Source: Acidimicrobiales bacterium
GTDB lineage: Bacteria > Actinomycetota > Acidimicrobiia > Acidimicrobiales > SZUA-35
Direction of reading: 5' to 3'
Length of the DNA: 52,835 nt
Assembly: GCA_020630065.1 (NCBI GenBank)
Contig: JAHDCC010000023.1
Coordinates: 1-52,835, forward strand
Notes under the pieces: generated by a model
Seen by the model: only the letters and a program-made list of their open reading frames with translations
Databases searched by the model: none
Told to the model about the DNA's origin: nothing
Program-made: the position numbers and the translations under genes
Part shown: one piece after another, positions 33,746 to 42,127 of the stretch
Position numbering within the stretch: the first letter of the stretch is position 1
Layout: each line of letters begins with the position of its first letter

Positions 33746-35128
33746 ATGATCTCATACCAATCGACCCGAGGCTCAGCCCCGGCCCTACCATTTACTGATG
33801 TTCTGTTAGCCGGTCTCGCCCCTGACGGCGGACTGTACTGTCCTTCAGAAATTCCGTCGCTCCCGGACGTTTCGACCGCTACCGATTACGTGTCGTTCGC
33901 CCAGAGAATCATGTGGCCGTTCGTTGAAGGCACAATCGGCCAAGACGATTTCGATGCCCTCGTAGCAGACTCATACACCCGGTTTCGTCACGACGAGATC
34001 TGCCCGGTCGTCGAGCTGGGCACAGACGAATACCTGCTCGACCTGACCCTCGGCCCGACGTTGGCGTTCAAAGACGTCGCCTTGCAACTCGTCGGGCGAC
34101 TGCTCGACTTCGAACTCACCAGAAGGGGACAACGGGTAACCGTTCTAGGAGCGACCTCGGGTGATACCGGTTCGGCTGCGATCGAAGCATTAGCGAACCG
34201 GAGCGCTATCGACGTAGTGATCCTTCATCCCGAAGGTCGAGTTTCTGACGTTCAACGTAAACAGATGACCACAGTGACGGCTTCGAACGTCCACAATGTG
34301 GCGGTGGCTGGCACTTTTGACGACTGCCAAGATCTGGTTAAAGCGGCGTTCGGAGACGTGGCGATTCGTGACCGGTACCGGCTGGCGGCAGTCAACTCGA
34401 TTAACTGGGCTCGAGTAATGGCCCAAATCGTGTACTACGTTTGGTCGGCGCGAACTGTCGCCCCCGACGGGTCCGCCGTTTCGTTCAGTGTTCCTACCGG
34501 TAACTTCGGAAACATTCTCGCCGGTTGGTACGCCAAATCGATGGGTCTCGCCGTCGACCAGTTGATCGTCGCTTCGAACCGCAACGACGTGTTGACCCGC
34601 TACTTCGAAACCGGTGCCTTAGACGCTGAAGCGGTCGTGCCGTCATTCAGCCCAAGCATGGACATTCAGGTCTCGTCTAACTTTGAACGACTTTTGTGGG
34701 AAGCGAGTGGTCGAGACGGCCAAGCGATTCAAGACCTTATAGCGACGTTCAGATCATCAGGCCACGTTGAAGTGCCCTCCGCCTGGAACGAACGGGTTTT
34801 CGGTGAGTTCGTAGCTGGCCGACTTTCTGACGAAGGTACCTTGAACGAAATCGAACGTGTCTATTCAGCCTCGAACGTTCTGATCGACCCACACACCGCG
34901 GTCGGTGTCGACGTTGGACGTTCGGTTCATGCCGGTTCAAACTCGCCACTTATTACGCTCGCTACCGCTGCGCCAGCGAAATTTCCAGACGCGGTTGAGA
35001 AAGCTGTTGGGTTCAGACCTGAACTGCCCGACCATCTCGCAGACCTGTTTGAGCGGCCAGAAAAGTTTGAGAAGGCGCCGAACGACTTGGCGGCGATCGC
35101 TGACTTGCTATCCAAAATTTCGGGCTAG
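33746..35128 (+). CDS. thrC: Threonine synthase
   Basis: ThrC converts O-phosphohomoserine to threonine. At 460 residues it belongs to the long, E. coli/yeast-like class, with the N-terminal LLAGLAPDGGLYCP, the PLP-Lys in GPTLAFKDVAL, GATSGDTGSAAIEAL and SVPTGNFGNILAG. Actinobacteria often use the shorter class followed by thrB. Here no homoserine kinase follows; a GNAT gene comes 11 bases later. Confidence 0.93.
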   Translation: MISYQSTRGSAPALPFTDVLLAGLAPDGGLYCPSEIPSLPDVSTATDYVSFAQRIMWPFVEGTIGQDDFDALVADSYTRFRHDEICPVVELGTDEYLLDLTLGPTLAFKDVALQLVGRLLDFELTRRGQRVTVLGATSGDTGSAAIEALANRSAIDVVILHPEGRVSDVQRKQMTTVTASNVHNVAVAGTFDDCQDLVKAAFGDVAIRDRYRLAAVNSINWARVMAQIVYYVWSARTVAPDGSAVSFSVPTGNFGNILAGWYAKSMGLAVDQLIVASNRNDVLTRYFETGALDAEAVVPSFSPSMDIQVSSNFERLLWEASGRDGQAIQDLIATFRSSGHVEVPSAWNERVFGEFVAGRLSDEGTLNEIERVYSASNVLIDPHTAVGVDVGRSVHAGSNSPLITLATAAPAKFPDAVEKAVGFRPELPDHLADLFERPEKFEKAPNDLAAIADLLSKISG

Positions 35129-35139
35129 GCGGTGAGCGG

Positions 35140-35718
35140 GTGGTGACCGTCAGGCTCGCCGATTACGGTGATCTCGACGATGCCCACGCCATCGTCGAAC
35201 TGTTAGATCGGTACGCGCAGGACCCAATGGGTGGAGGAGAAGCGCTGTCGTTGGAGGTACGCAAAAATCTCGTACCGTCGCTGGCTGAACTTTCGAACGC
35301 CTTTACGGTTCTAGCTTTTGTTGAAGGTGAACCGGCCGGTTTAGCCACCTGTTTCGAAGGGTTCTCGACCTTTGCGTGCCGCCCCATTGTGAATATCCAT
35401 GATTTAGCGGTCGACCCCACGTTCAGAGGTCGAGGCATAGCGACTAAGATGCTCGAAGCGGTCGAACAAGAAGCGACGCGACGAGGGGCAGTGAAACTGA
35501 CCTTAGAGGTGCTTGAAGGTAACGTTCCCGCTCGTCGAGCCTATGAAATGTTCGGGTTCGGCGCGTACGAACTAGACCCACAAATGGGCCAAGCCGTATT
35601 CTGGCAGAAGCCGCTCGGCGGAAGTCAGCGAACTCAGACGTTCTCCTTGGGGAGGGTAATTCAGCCGCAGCAGAGTGGGCGGCTATCGGTTTTTGAGTAC
35701 ATGTTGCCGTTTACGTAG
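35140..35718 (+). CDS. GNAT-family N-acetyltransferase
   Basis: A 192-residue acetyltransferase that uses acetyl-CoA. The N-terminal half covers strands 1-3; the cofactor-binding motif A reads IHDLAVDPTFRGRGIATKML (R-G-x-G-I-A), then LTLEVLEGNVPARRAYEMFGF, typical of GNAT motif B. Start is GTG at 35140 or the next GTG at 35143. It lies 11 bases behind thrC and is likely cotranscribed. The substrate is unknown. The last 25 residues extend beyond the usual fold. Confidence 0.85.
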   Translation: MVTVRLADYGDLDDAHAIVELLDRYAQDPMGGGEALSLEVRKNLVPSLAELSNAFTVLAFVEGEPAGLATCFEGFSTFACRPIVNIHDLAVDPTFRGRGIATKMLEAVEQEATRRGAVKLTLEVLEGNVPARRAYEMFGFGAYELDPQMGQAVFWQKPLGGSQRTQTFSLGRVIQPQQSGRLSVFEYMLPFT

Positions 35719-35735
35719 CCGACAGTGAACAGGTG

Positions 35736-36527
35736 TTATGAGCACAAGCCGTCGGTTAGGCCACGACCACACAGCGTTGTACGTTCAACGTTTTTGAGGT
35801 CAAAGAAGTCGCCGGTTTCGTTCTCTTGTCCAAAGATATGCAGCCTATATCCGTAGACGGCGTCGTCACCGAGGCCAATCACGTCGTACATGACTTCGCC
35901 CAAATCTCCGACAATAGGGCTCGAAATCTGGGTGATGGTCGAAGGTGGGTCTTCGCTAACTTGGGTAGCTGCTACGAGCTCGCCCATCTCTAGCATTGTT
36001 TCGGTCTGAAATACGTCACCGGGTTGGATGATCTCGGCTGTTGCGTCATCCGTTGGGCCAAGGTACGCAAAGAACGAACTCGCGGCCCACCCGGTCTCGT
36101 CGCCGACGGTAACCTCATACCAGAACCCATTGTTCTGCCATGCTTGCCCAGTCGCGACGGCTGTTTCGGTCGGTTCTAGCGAAGTTAAGATCTGAAATTC
36201 TGTTCCAGGTCCGGACCGTATGTTGAGAACGTCGTCGAACTGAACTCCAACGACCGACAGAACGTCGCCCTCAGTAGCGAAAAGCTCAAACGATTCACCG
36301 GGCCATTCGGTCTCGTCGACCGGATCGTCTGCCGTCACGTCGTCTGTTGTTTCAGGTTGGGTTTCATCAGCGGGTGCCTCAGAGGAAGAGGTAGCGGTCT
36401 TTAGTTCACGGGTGCTTGTGATGTCACCCGAACTGCATGATGACACGACCAGGACAGTGACGGCAACTAAAAGCAGCAGTCTAAGAGGTGAACGTAAGAA
36501 ACGTTTAGGTGACGTAACCGCAAACAT
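35736..36527 (-). CDS. Lipoprotein with bacterial SH3 domain
   Basis: A 263-residue protein. Residues 1-31 are a lipoprotein signal (LRLLLLVAVTVLVVSSC) and are followed by a disordered Thr/Glu/Asp linker. An SH3b domain spans about residues 90-150: VLNIRSGPGTEFQIL is the family hallmark and NNGFWYEVTVGDETGWAASSF closes it. The C-terminal 100 residues are not recognised and contain two Cys near the end that could pair. SH3b domains bind cell-wall peptides. It is divergent from the sigma-factor gene. Confidence 0.8.
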   Translation of the reverse strand: MFAVTSPKRFLRSPLRLLLLVAVTVLVVSSCSSGDITSTRELKTATSSSEAPADETQPETTDDVTADDPVDETEWPGESFELFATEGDVLSVVGVQFDDVLNIRSGPGTEFQILTSLEPTETAVATGQAWQNNGFWYEVTVGDETGWAASSFFAYLGPTDDATAEIIQPGDVFQTETMLEMGELVAATQVSEDPPSTITQISSPIVGDLGEVMYDVIGLGDDAVYGYRLHIFGQENETGDFFDLKNVERTTLCGRGLTDGLCS

Positions 36528-36598
36528 GTGAACCCCATCAGTCCAAGGTCGAAACGCTACGTTAGCGTGCTGACCTGCCTGTACGTAGCTTATCTCAA

Positions 36599-37270
36599 AT
36601 GACTCGACGAGGCCGGGCAGCCTCGGTAATCCGGGAATCGAATAAATATGCAGAATTCTTGAAAGGTTCGACCTCTAACCAGTACGTACTACACATGACC
36701 AACCTTTCGGTGCATCACGGAACCGCATGGCAGAGATCTCTCGGGTTGGTTCCTGAGGTATCTTCGGAGTTGATGGCAATCGACCGATTCCGTATTCTCT
36801 ACGACCAGCTTTACGACGATCTTTGGCGTTACTGCCAACGTCGTTCATCGTCTCATGAACAAGCCACAGATGTTCTCAGCGAAACGATGCTAGTCATGTG
36901 GGAACGGATCGACGACATTCCTCCAGGAACGGGAGCCCGGCCATGGCTGTTTGGTGTAGCTCGGAATCAGCTACGCAAACGACACGAGACAACATCTCGT
37001 GTCGACCGGCTAGTCGAACGTCTCAAGCTCGAATACTCCTCCCGTCGCACGCCGTCCGACCCGGCTGAAGAAGCGAACGCCCACTCAGTGCTTGAGACGT
37101 TGCGTGAGCTTCCCGAAGATGACCAAGAACTTCTACGCCTTCAAGCGTGGGAAGGGTTGACCCACAGCGAGATCGGTCAAATGTTTGGAGTAACCGAAAA
37201 CGCGGTAGCGATACGTGTTCACAGGGCCCGTCAACGATTCGCTGCTCTACTAGCAGAAGGTGAGGAATAG
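36599..37270 (+). CDS. ECF-type RNA polymerase sigma factor
   Basis: A sigma-70-family factor with region 2 (FRILYDQLYDDLWRYCQRR...ATDVLSETMLVMWERID, with the promoter-melting RPWLFGVARNQLRKRHE) and region 4 (LPEDDQELLRLQAWEGLTHSEIG...TENAVAIRVHRARQRF). The start is unclear: ATG at 36599 gives 223 residues, ATG at 36773 (after GGAG) gives 165, closer to the usual ECF length and starting just before region 2. The next gene, four bases on, encodes a membrane protein that is probably its anti-sigma partner. Confidence 0.85.
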   Translation: MTRRGRAASVIRESNKYAEFLKGSTSNQYVLHMTNLSVHHGTAWQRSLGLVPEVSSELMAIDRFRILYDQLYDDLWRYCQRRSSSHEQATDVLSETMLVMWERIDDIPPGTGARPWLFGVARNQLRKRHETTSRVDRLVERLKLEYSSRRTPSDPAEEANAHSVLETLRELPEDDQELLRLQAWEGLTHSEIGQMFGVTENAVAIRVHRARQRFAALLAEGEE

Positions 37271-37273
37271 CTC

Positions 37274-38275
37274 ATGCCAGAACCACAAGAACCCCAGTCG
37301 TGGGACGACAAACTGCGTTCCGCCGACCCGTTTCGGGACGCCCACGAAGACATTCAAGTCAGAACTCAGATTTTCCAGGAGATAACAATGAACCAAAAAA
37401 ATACGCAACACTCATCTGCCCAGCCTGACTTACTTCAACGGGCTGCGAGCTCCCACAAGAAGCCCAACAGGTACACTCGCCCGTTGGTGGCGATGTCGAG
37501 TGCGGCTGCCGTAGTCGCTGTCGCCTTGCTCGGATTTTCGCTCGCTAGTGCACCGTCAGCGTCGGCTCAGATGCTGGAGGCGGCACAGAACTCGGTGTCG
37601 GAGGATGAGGGCGAAATCGTTGTGACCGCTCAACTCGAAGCTAAACCGGTTGACGGCTCCGACATTGACCCAGAACTTGCCTCCGAACTCGGCGTCGTCG
37701 AAGGAACACTCGATTTCGACTTCGACGGTGACAACTACAGTTTCGACGCTTCGATAGACGACGGCGACGAAGGGTTCTCACCACAAGCCCGTCTGGTTGA
37801 CGGAACCTTGTACGGGTCGGAAAGCGGAGATGCCTGGTTCGCTCTTGACGCCGAAGAAAGTAACAGCTTCGCTCAGCTGGCTGCGAACTATATTCCCGGC
37901 GTCCAGAACTTCAACGGCGAAGCGCTTGAACAGCTAGTTATTCTCACCGACGACGTCACCAAAACCGAATCAGATGGAGTTGTCACCTACTCCGGAATGG
38001 TGGAAACCTCCGAAGTTCTGGCCTTGGGGGCTGACGAACTTCCTGCTGTGCTTCTCCCATTCCAACTAGCGGAGCAGGAACAAGTACCTTTACCTACGCA
38101 GCTAAAAGTTGAAATGGTTATCATTAATGATATAGCAGACGTGATTACCGTCAGCATTGACGAATACGAAGTAGACGGTGTCACAGTTAGTGGTACTGTT
38201 ACAACAGACTACTCCGGAGTTGGGGAACCACAAGAAATAGTTGCCCCACCTGCCGAAGCGATTCAGACGCCGTAG
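37274..38275 (+). CDS. Probable membrane anti-sigma or sigma-associated protein
   Basis: A 333-residue protein starting three bases after the sigma gene. A cytoplasmic N-terminus of about 70 residues (DDKLRSADPFRDAHEDIQVR), one membrane helix (PLVAMSSAAAVVAVALLGFSLASA) and a large acidic extracytoplasmic domain follow. That domain has repeated beta-strand segments (GTLDFDFDGDNYSFDASID, VDGVTVSGTVTTDYSG) reminiscent of LppX/LolA-like lipoprotein folds. No zinc-binding HxxxCxxC anti-sigma motif is present, so the partner role rests on position and topology only. Confidence 0.6.
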   Translation: MPEPQEPQSWDDKLRSADPFRDAHEDIQVRTQIFQEITMNQKNTQHSSAQPDLLQRAASSHKKPNRYTRPLVAMSSAAAVVAVALLGFSLASAPSASAQMLEAAQNSVSEDEGEIVVTAQLEAKPVDGSDIDPELASELGVVEGTLDFDFDGDNYSFDASIDDGDEGFSPQARLVDGTLYGSESGDAWFALDAEESNSFAQLAANYIPGVQNFNGEALEQLVILTDDVTKTESDGVVTYSGMVETSEVLALGADELPAVLLPFQLAEQEQVPLPTQLKVEMVIINDIADVITVSIDEYEVDGVTVSGTVTTDYSGVGEPQEIVAPPAEAIQTP

Positions 38276-38303
38276 TTGCCAAAAGGTCGTTCCCTCCCGC
38301 AAC

Positions 38304-38327
38304 GCCCGGGGCCATCAGGCCCCGGGC
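38304..38327 (+). terminator. GC-rich hairpin after the sigma operon
   Basis: A perfect 10-bp GC stem (38304-38313 with 38318-38327) with an ATCA loop, in the 73-base gap before the ABC operon. There is no T-tract. It argues that the following operon starts at the TTG at 38349, since longer frames would run through it. Confidence 0.65.
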
Positions 38328-38348
38328 ACTACGAATGTAGGAATTGAT

Positions 38349-39263
38349 TTGTCTAGTCTGGTATCAGCCCGTGGAGTGCAGAAGCGATATGGTTCGTTTT
38401 CTGTTTTGAACTCGGTTGACTTTGAAATAGAACGAGGAATAACAGGCCTGTTGGGTGCCAACGGCACGGGAAAGACCACCCTTTTGGGGATGATACTGGG
38501 TCTGCACCGAACCGACGGCGGCACACTCGAAGTGCTTGGCATCGACCCGTGGCACGCCGGGCACGAAGTGCGGGCCTTGTTAGGGTACGCCCCCGAGCAT
38601 CATGTCCTGCCACCTGACGTGAAGGCCGCCGATTTTGTTCGCCACGTAGCCGAACTGCATGGCCTTCCACGGGCCGACGCCACCGTACGCGCCAGCGACG
38701 CTCTTTGGCTTGTCGGGTTAGGAGAGGAACGGTTCCGCCCGATGGGAACCATGTCAACAGGGCAGCGTCAACGGGTCAAACTCGCCCAAGCGATCGCCCA
38801 TGACCCACAACTCGTCCTGTTGGATGAGCCGACCGACGGGTTGGACCCGCTGCAACGAGATAACATGCTCGACTTGATCAAGTCGGTTTCATCTGAATAC
38901 GGAATAGACATTATTTTGTCTTCCCACCTGCTCGACGAAGTCGAACGAGTATGCGACAGCGCCGTAATTATCGGCGACGGTCAGACGATCGCATCGGGGA
39001 CCCTAGACCAACTCAGAACACAGGTCGGCGGTGGAACTCGTGTCGAACTCGACGCTAATGACGATCAGGTCGAACTGATAGCTAACACCCTTCGAAGCGA
39101 CTACACGGTTTCGGTCGAACGACGTTGGTTGACAATTGGAGGTGCCCCTGATGAAGTTGGCTCCCGAGTTTTAGAACTTTGTGACCAGGCTCGTATTGGT
39201 GTAATCAGATACGGCCCGACGCGTCGCTCATTAGAAGAGGTCTATTTGGGAGAATCGGCATGA
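38349..39263 (+). CDS. ABC transporter ATPase, first pair
   Basis: A 304-residue ABC-2-type exporter ATPase: Walker A LGANGTGKTT near residue 41, signature MSTGQRQRVKLAQA, Walker B VLLDEPTDGLD and the switch His in LSSHLLDE. The C-terminal 90 residues after the cassette are typical of drug or lipid exporters. The start is TTG at 38349, with AGGA six bases before; longer frames would begin inside the previous gene. Its stop overlaps the permease start (ATGA). Confidence 0.88.
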   Translation: MSSLVSARGVQKRYGSFSVLNSVDFEIERGITGLLGANGTGKTTLLGMILGLHRTDGGTLEVLGIDPWHAGHEVRALLGYAPEHHVLPPDVKAADFVRHVAELHGLPRADATVRASDALWLVGLGEERFRPMGTMSTGQRQRVKLAQAIAHDPQLVLLDEPTDGLDPLQRDNMLDLIKSVSSEYGIDIILSSHLLDEVERVCDSAVIIGDGQTIASGTLDQLRTQVGGGTRVELDANDDQVELIANTLRSDYTVSVERRWLTIGGAPDEVGSRVLELCDQARIGVIRYGPTRRSLEEVYLGESA

Positions 39264-40138
39264 CCCAACCCCAAATATTTGACCGTGGGTATCGCCGATT
39301 TGAAGGCCCCCGCACAGGAAAGTCGGGGGCCTTCAAAAGTCTCGTCATCTATAGTGTGCGAAGCTCACTTGGGTTGGGGAGAGCGGCTCGCCATAAGCTG
39401 TTTCCGGCCGCCGTCATAGTGTTCGCTTTTGTGCCGGCGGTTGTATTTATTGGTGTCGCAGCGTTGTTGCCAGACGAATTAGTCACGCAAGAAGAGCTCT
39501 TGCCTACCTACTCGGAATACTACAATTTTGTGATCGCCGACATCTTCTTGTTCGCCGGTTTTGTGGCGCCAGAGCTGCTGTGCACCGACCGCCGGACATC
39601 GATGTTAGGCGTTTACCTGGCCTCGCCACTCAGTCGAACATCGTATGTTCTCGGTAAAGCCGTCAGCACGTTGCTGATGGTGCTGACGGTGACGCTCGGC
39701 CCGCCACTTCTGTTCTTAATCGCACGATCGTTGCAGAACCTTGGGCCAGACGGTTTCGGAGACTGGATAGCAACGTTCGGTCGGATCGTTCTGTCATCGA
39801 TCATAATCGGAAGTGTGTATTCGGCCATCGCGTTGGTCGCTAGTAGTATGACCGACCGTCGCGCCGTAGCGTCGGCGGCGACGTTGCTGACGATTCCCGG
39901 CTCAGCCGTCATTACCGACCTTTTGGTAGTGGACGCCAACTTCACACCTCACTTGCGTCTACTTAACCTGCTGTATTTACCCCGAGCGTTAGTGTTCAGA
40001 GTTTTTGGTGAAACCTCCGAAGGTTGGCCTCGGGCGGAGAACCCAACGGCATCGCTTTGGTTGGCATGGATCGCCGTCGTAGGGTTGTCGGCTTTTGTGG
40101 TTTGGTTCCGATACCAGCGATTGTTGGTGCGCCGATGA
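39260..40138 (+). CDS. ABC-2-type transporter permease, first pair
   Basis: A 292-residue membrane protein with six hydrophobic segments, for example LFPAAVIVFAFVPAVVFIGV, FVIADIFLFAGFVAPELL, LMVLTVTLGPPLLFLIA and the C-terminal LWLAWIAVVGLSAFVVWF. The pattern of six spans with a cytoplasmic N-terminal RRFEGPRTGKSGAF fits ABC-2 permeases. It overlaps both flanking ATPase genes by four bases, so each permease directly follows its ATPase. Substrate unknown. Confidence 0.82.
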   Translation: MTQPQIFDRGYRRFEGPRTGKSGAFKSLVIYSVRSSLGLGRAARHKLFPAAVIVFAFVPAVVFIGVAALLPDELVTQEELLPTYSEYYNFVIADIFLFAGFVAPELLCTDRRTSMLGVYLASPLSRTSYVLGKAVSTLLMVLTVTLGPPLLFLIARSLQNLGPDGFGDWIATFGRIVLSSIIIGSVYSAIALVASSMTDRRAVASAATLLTIPGSAVITDLLVVDANFTPHLRLLNLLYLPRALVFRVFGETSEGWPRAENPTASLWLAWIAVVGLSAFVVWFRYQRLLVRR

Positions 40139-41097
40139 CGGTTCCTCCAACCCCAGGCCAACCACAGTCTCCCGACATTTCGATAGAGGTTGACCGGGTG
40201 TCGAAATCGTTTGGCACGTTGACGGCAGTGTCGGACCTGTCACTCACGTTTTCGCCTGGTGTCACCGCGCTGCTGGGTCCTAACGGGGCAGGAAAGTCGA
40301 CCCTCATTCGGTTACTGGTCGGCCTGGAACGCCCGTCTACGGGTCGGGTTCGAATATTCGGAGGAGATCCGAGAACATCTGCTGATACCCGCAGCAAAGT
40401 CGGCATCGTCCCGCAACAAGACGGCATGTTTGGACGGTTGACAGCTTTTGAAACCGTTCATGTTTCTGCCGTGTTGTCTAAGCTGGACGATGCCGAAAGG
40501 CTGGCCCGAGAAGCGTTGCAAACAGTTGAGCTGGACCCGGACATGACCCGCTCGGTAGACGCATTCTCAAAAGGTATGCGGCAGCGTGTCAAAGTTGCCC
40601 AAGCCCTCGTACATGATCCGATGGTGATCATGCTGGACGAACCATTAAACGGTTTGGATCCTCGCCAACGACGTCACATGATTAGTTTGTTTAACCGTCT
40701 CGGGTCCGAGGGTAAAACTGTGATCGTTTCCAGTCACGTGCTCGATGAGGTGGAACGCTTCGGGTCGCATGTGGTGGTTTTAGCCCGTGGACGACTGGCC
40801 GCAACCGGAGACTACCGGGCAATTCGGAGCCTGATGGACGACCAGCCAGCCCGGATACGCATCGTCTGTGACAACGCCCGAACCGTCGGCGCCGAGCTGA
40901 TGGCGTCGGGTTTGGTATCCCACGTTGAAGTGGTGGCTGTCGATACTGTCGAAGTTCGGACCGTTGATGTCCGAACCTTTCGTGTCGGGTTAACTTCGAT
41001 TTGCCACAAGTTACAGGTCGCGCTGTCCGAAATCAGTCCGATTGACGACGATCTTGAAAGTGTCTTTAAGTATCTAGTTGAAGGTCCGGCGCGATGA
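40135..41097 (+). CDS. ABC transporter ATPase, second pair
   Basis: A 320-residue ABC ATPase: Walker A LGPNGAGKSTLIRLL, signature FSKGMRQRVKVAQAL, Walker B VIMLDEPLNGLDP, switch His SSHVLDE. The ATG at 40135 overlaps the previous stop by four bases; an in-frame extension into the permease gene is not credible. It is the second of two ATPase-permease pairs in tandem; the two ATPases are related but not close copies. Confidence 0.88.
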   Translation: MTVPPTPGQPQSPDISIEVDRVSKSFGTLTAVSDLSLTFSPGVTALLGPNGAGKSTLIRLLVGLERPSTGRVRIFGGDPRTSADTRSKVGIVPQQDGMFGRLTAFETVHVSAVLSKLDDAERLAREALQTVELDPDMTRSVDAFSKGMRQRVKVAQALVHDPMVIMLDEPLNGLDPRQRRHMISLFNRLGSEGKTVIVSSHVLDEVERFGSHVVVLARGRLAATGDYRAIRSLMDDQPARIRIVCDNARTVGAELMASGLVSHVEVVAVDTVEVRTVDVRTFRVGLTSICHKLQVALSEISPIDDDLESVFKYLVEGPAR

Positions 41098-41876
41098 CGG
41101 CACTCGGTTCAGCCATGCGTTCCACCCCAGCGCTGGCATTGCTTTGGCTGTTTACACAAAATCTCTTGACCAGAGGCAAGATGGTGTTGGCGGCCGCCCT
41201 CACCTTTATTTGCATCATTCTTGGCGTTGCCATTCGACAAAGCACGACCGCTGAGCCTGACGTGACCAGCGTCGGGTTCGTATACTTCTTTGGTTTGGCG
41301 TTGATGGTGCCGGTTCTGTCGTTAGTGATTTCAAGTTCAGTGCTCGGCGATTTGGTCGAAGACGAGTCGTTGGTTTACATCTGGATGCGTCCGGTGAGTC
41401 GAGCGACGATCGCGGTTACAGCGTGGATAGCGTCGCTGTTTCTGACGTTACCGGCGACGGTGATTCCGCTGACGCTTTCGGTTGTGATTGGTTCATCTAA
41501 CAATTTCGAGCTGATGTTAGCAACGGCCGGTTCAGTGGCCTTAGCCGTGATTGCCTACTCGGGGTTATTCACCCTGTTGGGTTTGCTCACCAAACGGGCC
41601 CTCATAGTCGGTTTGCTGTATCTCTTTATCTGGGAATTTTTTGTCGCCAGGGTAGGGGGTGGAGCGGCGAAACTTTCGATTAGCACGTACCCTTCGGCCG
41701 CGCTGGTGCGATGGATACCGGCAGAAACCTTGGAACGGTGGAGAGACGTCGACCCGCTCAGTTTGGAAATCCTGGAGGAGCGTTCGATGGAGGCAGCGAT
41801 GATAGTACCCCCAGCGGTCGCGCTGATATGTGTAGGTCTGACTGCATTGAGACTGGCTCGATCCAGAATCTCGTAA
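41094..41876 (+). CDS. ABC-2-type transporter permease, second pair
   Basis: A 260-residue membrane protein with about six spans (MVLAAALTFICIILGVAI, FFGLALMVPVLSLVISSSVLG, TAWIASLFLTLPATVIPLTL, LATAGSVALAVIAYSGLFTLL, LLYLFIWEFFVARV, IVPPAVALICVGLTAL). It completes the four-gene ABC operon, each junction overlapping by four bases. Two heteromeric exporters or one four-part exporter are both possible. Confidence 0.8.
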   Translation: MTALGSAMRSTPALALLWLFTQNLLTRGKMVLAAALTFICIILGVAIRQSTTAEPDVTSVGFVYFFGLALMVPVLSLVISSSVLGDLVEDESLVYIWMRPVSRATIAVTAWIASLFLTLPATVIPLTLSVVIGSSNNFELMLATAGSVALAVIAYSGLFTLLGLLTKRALIVGLLYLFIWEFFVARVGGGAAKLSISTYPSAALVRWIPAETLERWRDVDPLSLEILEERSMEAAMIVPPAVALICVGLTALRLARSRIS

Positions 41877-42127
41877 CGACCAGCCTTGACGACAGCGAAC
41901 GGCCGTACACCCAATGTGACATCTTTGTCGCCGAAGTTTCCTATTAGGTGTTATCGGCGCTGCGAATTTGCTAGCCTCTATCAAAGATCGGGTGACAGTC
42001 TTGCTCTCCAGAGCTAGCGTTAGCGTTCGCTACGTAACCGGTCGAACCAGACAATCGATACTAACCTGAGTGGGTTTTGGTTTCCGGGGAACAAAGTGTT
42101 GTCCCCCAACAAACAAGGAGCATGATC

